DNA from: Streptomyces sp. CB01249
GTDB lineage: Bacteria; Actinomycetota; Actinomycetes; Streptomycetales; Streptomycetaceae
Length of the DNA stretch: 64,000 bases
Direction of reading: 5' to 3'
Assembly (NCBI RefSeq): GCF_001905735.1
Contig: NZ_LISW01000005.1
Coordinates: 337,969-401,968, forward strand
Positions 1 to 7,700 of this stretch are shown in pieces. Made by a program: the position numbers and the translations under genes. The notes beneath the pieces were generated by a model. The model was not told the DNA's origin. It saw only the letters and a list, made by a program, of their open reading frames with translations, and did not search any database. Positions within the stretch are counted from its first letter, which is position 1. The number at the start of each line of letters is the position of its first letter.

Positions 1-580
1 GCCCCTCCGCGCTGAAGCTGTCACCGGGTTCCCGGCGTATCCGTCGCAGCGTCAGCACTTCGCCAGGCCTGGTGGCAAGGAGATGGAGGGCTGCGGTCCA
101 GCGGCCGCTGCCGCGGTGGTCCGCGAAAAGCACGAGGGTGCGGTTGTGCTCCAGCAGCCGAGAGAGCTCCACCTCGTTCTCGATGGAAACGTAGTCCGCG
201 AGGTCTCGCTCTACCGTCTCCGGAGGCAAAGGCGCACCACTGTGACGCTGAACGGCCTCGAACCACTGCCCGATCTGGGTGCCATGGTTGGTATCCGCAT
301 GGACACTGGCATACGCACCGGCGGGACGGCCCGCCCGTGAGGGGGCAGGATCGCGGTCAGCCGTGGAATCGGTCTCGTCCTCGGTCGCAGCGCCGAGCTC
401 CGCGCCCCTTCGAGGGGCTGCGGCCGAACCCGTCGCTTCCCCCTCCGCGTGCGGGCCCGCAGGATCCGCAGCCACGCCTCCGGGTGCAGCGTCCGAAGCC
501 TGTCCTTCGCCGTCCGTCCCGCCTTCTTCCAGGTCAGGCTCGGCGGCGGTATCGGTGTTGTCAGAAGCGGGCTCGGCCAT
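1..580 (-). CDS. Left-truncated protein with degenerate P-loop-like segment (partial)
   Basis: The ATG at 578-580 follows an AGGAG about 8 bases upstream, and the frame is still open at base 1, so only the first 193 residues are seen. Residues 1-90 are Ala/Gly/Glu/Asp-rich and probably disordered. A short motif VHADTNHGTQIGQ (93-105) follows, then a predicted strand TLVLFAD and HRGSGRWTA (155-163), which looks like a P-loop lacking the usual lysine. The layout of a disordered leader, an N/G-rich tag and an NTPase-like fold resembles actinobacterial STAND or conflict NTPases, but that is inference from a fragment. It lies 51 bases downstream of 632..1177 on the same strand, so the two are probably co-transcribed. 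VHAxTN recurs in the unrelated small protein at 31769..32107. Confidence 0.75.
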   Translation of the reverse strand, partial: MAEPASDNTDTAAEPDLEEGGTDGEGQASDAAPGGVAADPAGPHAEGEATGSAAAPRRGAELGAATEDETDSTADRDPAPSRAGRPAGAYASVHADTNHGTQIGQWFEAVQRHSGAPLPPETVERDLADYVSIENEVELSRLLEHNRTLVLFADHRGSGRWTAALHLLATRPGEVLTLRRIRREPGDSFSAEG

Positions 581-631
581 GCATGGTCTCCTTCTGGCTG
601 GTGTGAACGGACCCGGCGTTGGGAGGGAGCG

Positions 632-1177
632 TCAGGTTCGGCCGTCGATGACCGGTGCCCGCATACCAACCACCCTTCCGCCTGGTTCCACACGCTTTGC
701 CCTGATCACGCTCGAGGCCGAACCGCGGATCGCTTCCTCTGCCTCCAAGCCGGTCACTTCGCCGGCCACCGTGTCGTAATGCTGCTCACTGAACGGCCCC
801 GATCGCTCGCGGGTCTCACCCTGGAAGGTGAACCGCTGACCGTAAACATCCTCCAAGGCCTCTCGCGCACGCCCCATCACTTGTAGCAGCTCGGCGTCCT
901 CGGCGGTGATCCGTTCCGGGGCGCGCGTGTAAGGCGTCATGGCGAGGGCCAAGACCTCCAGCACAGGGAGTCGGGATGCGAGGCGGTCCGAGTCGATGCG
1001 AAGCGGCAACTCCAGATCGCCCACCAGCTCGGCAGGGATCTCCGGATCGGCCTCGGGCTCTGCCGTTCGACCGGAACGCCGGCGCTCCAAGACCGCGTCC
1101 AACCGCTGGTACAGGAACGTTAGCGTCACCGGCAAAGCACCACCGACGACTGCGGAAAAGTCCACGACACCAGACAC
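632..1177 (-). CDS. Hypothetical protein with N-terminal membrane-like helix, partner of the truncated gene
   Basis: A frame of 181 residues when started at GTG 1175-1177, which has GGGGGA just upstream. An in-frame TTG at 1187-1189 would add four residues but has a weaker site. The N-terminus contains a hydrophobic stretch (about residues 4-25, including AVVGGALPVTLTFLYQ), then a basic/acidic helical body with RITAEDAELLQVMGRAREAL and a C-terminal part with several charged turns. No family is recognised. It precedes 1..580 by 51 bases on the same strand. A small membrane-associated protein next to an NTPase-like protein suggests a sensor or anchor in an accessory two-gene module; this is inference. 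Base composition is a little lower in GC than in the genes after 4761. Confidence 0.7.
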   Translation of the reverse strand: MSGVVDFSAVVGGALPVTLTFLYQRLDAVLERRRSGRTAEPEADPEIPAELVGDLELPLRIDSDRLASRLPVLEVLALAMTPYTRAPERITAEDAELLQVMGRAREALEDVYGQRFTFQGETRERSGPFSEQHYDTVAGEVTGLEAEEAIRGSASSVIRAKRVEPGGRVVGMRAPVIDGRT

Positions 1178-1189
1178 GAGATCCCCCAA

Positions 1190-2383
1190 GAAGACATGGC
1201 CCCGGACATATAACGAGGTCCATTAGTACCGCGCCACCTCCGCCACGCACCCCAATTCAACCGAGCATGGCTTAAATTAGACCGCAGCAGATGATCAACA
1301 CCGACATTGCGAAAATTGGTTCGAATGAGAATCGCCTGCGGCTTGTATGCGCATTGAGTTCAATCCATTCAAGGGGGAGGTGGAGCCTGATCCGTCGCGG
1401 GGTTCCGGATGACCTTCGGACTGTGGCCGTGCTCGCGGTAGCCGAGCTCATCAGGGCAGGTAGCGACCCGGATGGCTCGCCAAGCCACGTCGAACGACAA
1501 GCTCCAGTCCGACTTATGCATCATGCGGACTGTCTTCAGGCTGGTGAGCGGCGAGAGAGCGAAGCGAGTCGCGATCAATTTCATGTGGCGAGTGTGCCAG
1601 GCGGAACCAGTCTCCCCTTCGGCGTTTCCAGCCAATATCCCGCTGTAAATTCAACCTCAGGAGTTAACTGCTGTCACATAGGTGAACAACCGAAGCGCAG
1701 CGGATTCCCACTCGCACTGATTTTCTTGATCAAGACTGTGCCGTTCCACGCAGCCGACTGCCCGTTTAGTTGCGTCAGCCGAAGGGGACGGCTGCAGCCC
1801 GGCGAGTGTGTCGGTCTGGATGAGCCGAGTGGGGTGGCAGTAGGCGGTCCGCCGGGTAGCCGCACGTGCGGTCGAAGTCAGTCAGGCCATCGTCGATCCA
1901 AGGGGGTGCGGCCCCACCGAACCCACGGTTCGGCGATGCTGCGGCGTCCTTGAGCCAGATTGCGCACCGCACAGGGAGACGAGACCGCGTCTGCTTCCCG
2001 CAGCAGGATCGGAGTGATCTTCTGGGTGCGCCGAAGGCACGCACGGTTGTCCCCGAACCCGTAGGCCATGGTCATGACCGTAGCGGGCCGAGACGCATGG
2101 CCAGGTTCGCTGAGACGGGCGGCGGAACGACCTAAGTTCGTTGGGCAGACGACTCAATTTGGTGCGAGCGGTCAGCCGGGTGGGGTTGTGTCCGTCTGTG
2201 TGGCCGCAGCCAGCTCGAGTGGTTGCCGCCCCAATGGTGGTGGTGCTGGATGGTGAGCGCTCGACGACGTCCTTGCCAAGGTCGCGGTGGACTAGGTCCA
2301 CGACCAGGTCGCAGCCGGTGAACTGCTTGGCGGCGTCGCATCGCAGCCCGCATCACCCGGCGGCTCACGCGTGGTGGCCAGTT
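1190..2383. other. Gene-poor decayed stretch
   Basis: About 1.2 kb without a convincing intact gene. Composition is less GC-rich than the rest of the window, and open frames are short, cross strands and lack Streptomyces codon bias. The best-looking scrap is on the minus strand near 1369-1572: residues beginning MKLIATRFALSPLTSLKTV resemble the start of ArsR-like winged-helix regulators (a TRFAxSPLxE-type opening) and then lose similarity. A second minus-strand scrap near 2180-2330 reads CDLVVDLVHRDLGKDVVERS in one frame and ends without context. These look like eroded genes in an integrated element. No RNA gene or clear repeat was seen. Confidence 0.5.
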
Positions 2384-2818
2384 TCACGGATAATCCGCCT
2401 GTACGAAGGGCGAGCCCTCAGCGCCTTCCGCATCCTCAGCGGAGGCCCCGGCCTTGATCAGGAGGTCCACAAGGACCTGGAGGTGCTCCTCCTTTGTCTT
2501 CACGCTCAGCAACTGCACTAGCTCCCGCAACCCGTGCCCGTGCTCAACTTCCTTCGCCTGCAAGCTCAGGCAACGAGTGAGGCGCTCAAGGCGGTTCGCT
2601 GGCTCCAGTAGCCATACAGCACGGGCCGAGTTCTCGAAAACACCCCGTACCAGAGAGCCCTACGCATGGAGGTGGCTCTTAGCATCGTCGCCTGCCAAGG
2701 AACTTCGGGGCTGAACCTGCCACTGGCCCTTGTTCTCCTGGGTGTACATGCCGAACCGTCGCGCGCCGTCCAGAAGTGCCAGCAGCTTGCGGAGGTACTG
2801 GCCTTCTTCGTCCGCCAT
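2384..2818 (-). pseudogene. Nonsense-interrupted hypothetical gene
   Basis: One minus-strand frame runs from ATG 2816-2818 to TGA 2384-2386 (145 codons) with a single in-frame TAG at 2660-2662. Before the stop, 52 residues include LRKLLALLDGARRFGMYTQE. After it, the frame continues with coding-like sequence such as RGVFENSARAVWLLEPANRL and QVLVDLLIKAGASAEDAEGA. Both halves have plausible amphipathic helices and the same frame, so a point mutation in a once longer gene is the simplest reading. The family is not recognised. Alternatives are two short separate genes or stop readthrough. There is no good ribosome-binding site before 2818, and the original start may lie further upstream in eroded sequence. 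Confidence 0.55.
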
Positions 2819-3125
2819 GCCACTGGTGGCATGAAGAGGGCCTGGCTGTCAGGGACTTATCCCTACACCGTGCCAGTCCGGCGCCGTCGCTCAGGGGCGT
2901 CGCCGATGGATCACCGTTTGCGGCTGGGGACGATCCTGCTGGCCGCTCCAGGAAGCCTGGATATAGAGGACCGCCCTGCTTGGCAATGACCATCTGGTCG
3001 TGCCCGTGGCGCTCGGGGTTGTGAACGAACACCAAGTCCACGAGCCCCGGGTCCTTGCAGGCCAACCAGCCCTAAGTCAGCCGCCGCTCAAGCCGATTGT
3101 CAGTCACGGAACCTACTGTTCACCC
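2819..3125. other. Intergenic region upstream of the HNH gene
   Basis: This stretch contains no convincing gene. A minus-strand frame starting near 3065 begins MACKDPGLVDLVFVHNPERH and soon degrades into arginine-rich shadow sequence, so it may be another eroded gene end. The promoter of 3126..4607 should lie in the last 100 bases, but no clear -35/-10 pair or operator could be assigned by eye. Confidence 0.4.
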
Positions 3126-4607
3126 ATGAACGACAGCACACAGAAATCGACTCCGCGTCAGCGACCAGCTCGCTCGACCACCCATGGGACAGTCGCACCT
3201 GAGCAGCAGGAAGGCGACGGGACGGCTAAGGGCATCGCCTTGTATCACGACATGAGGGTTGAAGAGGACTTCACCAAGTGTGCTACCCGCCTCTTCTCGA
3301 TACTCAAGCAAGCCGCTACTGCCACCCCAGGCGCCCCGCGATACCTATTCCTGGACGTCCAAGGACACCGCAACGCCGCCGGAGGCTTCGACACCGATGC
3401 CTTGGAGATCATCCAGGAGTTTCTGCTGGGCTTCCTCGGCCCCTACCTCACAGAGATCAGCACGCCGCTCTGCCGGGTGAGAAATCCAGGGCCGCAACGT
3501 GAGGACGTACCTGAGGTTCTGAACATTCGAGACCCTGACCGTGAACACGCCTACGACCATCGCGAGCTGCGCGTGCGGAACCGGGAAAGTAACCCCGACC
3601 AACGCCGCTCCAGACCTCCGGTCCAGGCCATCGCCGACTATCTCGGTATCGGCGAGCCGATCTGCCTCATCTGCTGGCAGGCGCCCGTGGAGAGGGCTCA
3701 CGTGGTCCCGGAGTCACTCGGCGGTTCCAACGATGTCCGCAACTTTGCCCTCCTCTGCCCGCGCCACCACCGTGAAGCCCCGGACGTCGCAGACGCCGAG
3801 GCGTTCTGGTCCTGGGTCGACTACGCCTGTCACCGGGATGGCCATATGAAGTGGGAAGGCGTGGATCCCGAAATACTGGCCAAGGCAGAACGTGTCGGCC
3901 TTCGCATCGACACGTCCGGACCGGTGAGAAAGAGCCTCCACCATTTCGGTCGTGTTCGTGACGAACTCGTACGTCATTACGGCTGGGCCCCTGAGGACTT
4001 CGCTGGTGGCGACCATTGGGGTGCGCTGATGGAAGAGTTCCATACGGTGATGGATGCAGCGACCAGTACCCACTTCAATGTCGCCAAGAAGGCATCCACC
4101 GAGGCATGGGCCTTCGAGGTAGCGCGCAGACGCCTGCGAGATGGGGTGCCCGAGCCCGAGGCTGGTGATGACCAGCCGTCAGTATCGAGCCATGCGTCGG
4201 TTCAATTGGCCAAGCGAACAGTACGCAAATCGTCCCAGAATGGTTCTACGCAGAGCCTTGTCGATGCCGCGCGCCGAGCCGACATCGCCACCGAAGCGGC
4301 AGCGCTCGTGCGCGACATCATCGCCTCGGCAGGGGTCTCCAGCGCCGAGGAGGTGCTGCGGGGCATCAAAGAAGAGATCGCTGACCGCACTGCGCAGTTC
4401 GAGCGACTAACTGACGAGTTGATGCGGCACGCAGTCTGCCGACACTGCGGCCACGCTATAGCCCAAATCGGGAACGCTCTATGGCGCCATAGTGCTGCGG
4501 CGCCCATGTCCCGTGGCTGCCGGGCTGCCAGCTTCGATCGGGACGGCACCTGGGACGATTCCCTCGACCGAGCGTGGAAGGCAAGCCCGCCGCGGACGTA
4601 CCCGTGA
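3126..4607 (+). CDS. HNH endonuclease-domain protein with uncharacterised N-terminal region
   Basis: 493 residues from ATG 3126. An upstream GTG frame to 3000 exists but covers non-conserved-looking sequence. The centre carries an HNH/McrA-type nuclease motif: C180-x2-C183, H192 in AHVVPESLGGSND, N206, and C211-PR-HH214-215, i.e. a zinc knuckle plus the catalytic His/Asn/His set. Such domains nick or cut double-stranded DNA and occur in restriction, phage-defence and homing proteins. Residues 1-170 (with YLFLDVQGHRNAAGGF) are not recognised. The C-terminal 150 residues are helical with a late Cys/His cluster (CRHCGHA) that may bind a second zinc. It is the last intact gene of the presumed element before the attachment site at 4719, consistent with cargo or defence function. 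There is no clear Shine-Dalgarno sequence. Confidence 0.8.
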   Translation: MNDSTQKSTPRQRPARSTTHGTVAPEQQEGDGTAKGIALYHDMRVEEDFTKCATRLFSILKQAATATPGAPRYLFLDVQGHRNAAGGFDTDALEIIQEFLLGFLGPYLTEISTPLCRVRNPGPQREDVPEVLNIRDPDREHAYDHRELRVRNRESNPDQRRSRPPVQAIADYLGIGEPICLICWQAPVERAHVVPESLGGSNDVRNFALLCPRHHREAPDVADAEAFWSWVDYACHRDGHMKWEGVDPEILAKAERVGLRIDTSGPVRKSLHHFGRVRDELVRHYGWAPEDFAGGDHWGALMEEFHTVMDAATSTHFNVAKKASTEAWAFEVARRRLRDGVPEPEAGDDQPSVSSHASVQLAKRTVRKSSQNGSTQSLVDAARRADIATEAAALVRDIIASAGVSSAEEVLRGIKEEIADRTAQFERLTDELMRHAVCRHCGHAIAQIGNALWRHSAAAPMSRGCRAASFDRDGTWDDSLDRAWKASPPRTYP

Positions 4608-4718
4608 GCCGACCGCTGAGGGCGCTGCGACGGCAACTTATCGAAGCCGTTGGGTGACTCAGCTCCACCAGCAATGAAGATGCTCGACCAAATGACCGAC
4701 TTACCTTGAAGGGGAGGC

Positions 4719-4741
4719 TTCAAGTCCCCCCTCGGACACCA
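4719..4741 (+). other. tRNA 3'-end remnant, putative attachment site (attR)
   Basis: The bases form a canonical T-loop TTCAAGT, the 3' T-stem strand CCCCC, an acceptor-strand-like CTCGGAC and the discriminator plus CCA ending at 4741. The 5' part of a tRNA is absent: the T-stem partner just upstream does not pair (position 53 would be C opposite C), and no GTCCGAG acceptor strand exists in the preceding 130 bases. Integrases that target tRNA genes leave exactly this kind of 3'-end copy at the far side of the insert. The strong hairpin starting 3 bases later is where a tRNA terminator would be. The intact tRNA and integrase should then lie left of this window. Confidence 0.6.
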
Positions 4742-4743
4742 GC

Positions 4744-4780
4744 CACAGGCCCACGGTTCCTCAGGAATCGTGGGCCTGTG
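4744..4780. terminator. Strong hairpin terminator, probably the tRNA gene's original terminator
   Basis: A 12-bp perfect stem CACAGGCCCACG/CGTGGGCCTGTG is extended by five further pairs (GTTCC/GGAAT, one G-T) around a 3-base loop TCA, giving about 17 bp. The loop TCA is also the stop codon of the minus-strand gene ending at 4761, so the hairpin can terminate transcription from both sides. There is no U-tract, as is usual in Streptomyces. Confidence 0.75.
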
Positions 4781-7700
4781 TCGTTGTGCGGACCTCCCCG
4801 TCGCGGCCGGCCAGGCCGTACCAGAACGCGGCCTCCTCGTGGGCGCCCTCCGCGTCCGCCACATCGCCCAGCAGCGCGAGCAGCGCCGGTGGAAGCGGGT
4901 GCGGGGCGGGCGCGGGAGGGGTGGGGGCGGGCAGGGTGAGCGTCGGGCGGTCGGTATCCGGGGGCGCGGTGCCGTCCATGATCGTGTCTTCCTCCTCCAG
5001 CGTCACCAAGGGCCGCCATATCTCCATGGCGCGCTCCCGTTGTCCCGCGCTCAGCAGCAGCTCCGCGTACGTCTGGCGGGCGCCGGTCTCCGTATCGGCG
5101 TCCCCGGCGGCGCACTCGATGGCCGCCTCCAGCCAGGGGTACGCCTCCTCCGGGCGGTTGTCCGCCGCCAGGACGCGGCCGAGCAGCAGCAGGGCCTGGG
5201 GGCGGTGCTCGGTGTCGTCGGAGCGGGCCAGCGGCAGCAGGACCTCCTCGGCCTCGGGGAGCAGGCCCAGGCGGAAGAGGGTGCTGCCGAGGTAGCGGCG
5301 GGCGAGCGGTTCGGTCTCCGGGTCGCCCGCGGCCAGGGCGTCCGTCAGGAGTTCGCGGGCCCGGTCCAGGTCGTTGACCGAGCGCCGGACGGTGCCGAGC
5401 AGGGCGCCGATCCGGGGTGCGGAGTCCGGACCGGCCAGCTCCAGGGCCGCTTCGAGCAGTTCGCCGGCCGTCTGGACCTCGCCGGTCTCCAGCAGGTATT
5501 CGCCGGCGCCGAGGTAGCCGGCGACGATGGCCTCCGCGTCGCCGGAGTCCTCCACCCGCACCAGGAGCGCCTGCGCGGCGTCCGGGTCGCGGTGCAGCAG
5601 CCGGACCGCGAGCCAGGCCCGGGCGACCTCGGTGACCTGGGAGGGTTCGCCGTCGACCACCGTGCGGACCAAGGCCTCGGCGGCCTCGTCCTCGCCGTCG
5701 GCGGCCAGGCATTTGGCGAGGTGGAAGCGGGCGAACTGGGAGGCGGCGCCCACGTCGGCGTCGGCGGCGGCCCGCAGCTGCTCGCGGCCCTCCTCCGGGC
5801 GTTCGTTGCCGAGGTGGACGACGCCGAGGACGCCGCGCGCCCAGGCCTCGGCGCCCGGGTCGTCCGAGGCCGCGACCACCAGGAGCAGGCGTTCGGCCTC
5901 CTCGAAGTCGCCGTGGTCGGCGAGCATGACGGCCAGGTCCATGCGGGCGATCAGCGACCACTGGGGGTGGCCGGAGTCGATGGCCGCGCGGTAGGAGTGC
6001 TCGGCGTCCTCGAAGCGGCCCTCGCGCACGAAGAGGTCGCCGAGGAGGTCGGCCGCGCGGGGCCCCTGGTGGGGGTGGCCGGAGTCGATGACTGCGGTGA
6101 AGAGGTCCGCGGCCGCCGCCGTGCCGTCGCTGTCGCCCCGGGCCGCCTGGAGCAGGGCGAGTTCGATGCGGACGACCTGGGCCCAGTCGCGGTGTCCGGA
6201 GGCGACCGCGAGGCCGTACGCCCGCTCGGCGTCCTCGATGCGGCCGTCCCGGACGAGGAGGTCGCCGAGCGCGGCGGCGGCGAGCGGGGAGAGACCGGGG
6301 TGGCGGGCCTCGATGACGGTGTCCAGCAGCGCGGCGGGCCGGTCCAGGTCCTCGCCGCTGCCGGCCAGCATCAGGGCCAGTTCGACCCGGGCCATGCCGC
6401 CCCACTCCGGGTGGCCGGTGGCGATGGCCCGCCCGAAGAACTCCTCGGCGGCGGTCAGGTCGCCGTCGTTCGCGTACCACTCGGCGAGGCCGCAGAGCGC
6501 GCGCGGGCCCTGGGCCGGGTGGCCGGAGGCGGCGGCCTCGCGGAGCAGGTCCATGCCCTGGTCGATGAGCCCGCGCGGGCGCAGCGAGACGGCGAGCAGG
6601 ATCTTCGCGTACGGGATGAGGAGCGGGTTGCCCGAGCCGATGAGGGCGCGCAGGACCTCCTCCGCCTCCTCGTTGCGGCCGCGGACGATCAGCAGCTCGC
6701 CGAGGCCCACCTGCGCCCGGGGCACGGCGTGGACGCGTCCGCCGGCCAGGGCGGAGCGCAGCAGCTCCTCGGCGCGGTCGACGTCGCCCTGGCCGGCCAG
6801 CAGGGAGCCGAGGCTGGCCTGGGCGACCGAAGCGACCTGGCCCGCCATGGACTCGCCGACCGCGCGGGAGAGCGACCAGGGCTGCTCGACGGGTTCGGTG
6901 CGCCCGGCCGGGGTGCCACCGGCGCGCATGGTGCCCTTGCCCTGGCCGCTGCCGGGGCGCTGTCCCGTACGCGCTCCGGCGGCGTCGCCGTCGGCGCCGC
7001 TGAGGACGCTGACCAGGCGGGCCTGGGCGAGCGGGGCCGCCTCGGTGTCGCCGGCCGCGACGATCGCCTCCAGCATGCGTTCGGCGCGGTCCTCCTCGCC
7101 GTCCGCGAAGAGCAGGGTGGCCAGGCCGACCTGGGCGACCTGGGAGAGCTGCGGGTCGCGGGCGGCGACGGCGCTCTCCAGGAGGCGGCGTGAGCGGTCG
7201 CGGTCCCCGTACATCATGAGCAGTTCGGCCAGGACGGTCTGGGCGAGCGGGACGACGCCGGGCACGGCGGACTCCGCGGCGCGTTCCAGGAGCCGGGCGG
7301 CCGCGTCGAAGTCGGCGAGGTAGAGGTGCATCTCGCCGAGCATGAGGGCGGCCCAGGCGGCGCTGTCGCGGTCGTCGGTGCCGTCCGCGATGCGTTCCAG
7401 GAGCCGTTCGGCGATCGCGGCCTCGCCCCGGACGAGGGCGGTGTAGGCACTGGGGAGGAGTGCGGCGGCGGGGCGGCGGTCGGCGAGGTACTTCCAGGCG
7501 AACCACGGGACCGGGGCGGAGGGGTCGTCGTCGCGGCTGTCGAGGTACTCCGCCAGATACGGGGTGCCGGCATAACCGCCGGGGCCGGGGGCGCGGTGGA
7601 CCAGCGCGATCGTGCCGGCGACCGGTTCACGGGCCCAGGCCAGGGCGGTGCGGTAGGCGGTGTCGTCGGCGTCGAGCGCGGGGTGGTGCTCGGCCAGGTA

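Noticed and set aside
1291..1953. 220-residue + strand frame as a gene
   Set aside because: Mixed composition with no Shine-Dalgarno or motif; better explained as decayed DNA.
4600..4741. A complete tRNA gene
   Set aside because: Only the 3' quarter is present; no matching acceptor, D or anticodon arm can be found upstream.
4770..7193. 807-residue open frame on the + strand opposite the TPR region
   Set aside because: Antisense shadow of high-GC coding DNA; the minus-strand frame has protease, P-loop and TPR motifs, while this one is low-complexity Gly/Val/Arg.
5000..7400. Periodic DNA pattern that could suggest a repeat array or CRISPR
   Set aside because: It is the codon-level echo of degenerate TPR units in the protein; there are no identical repeats with unique spacers. 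No CRISPR array was seen anywhere.
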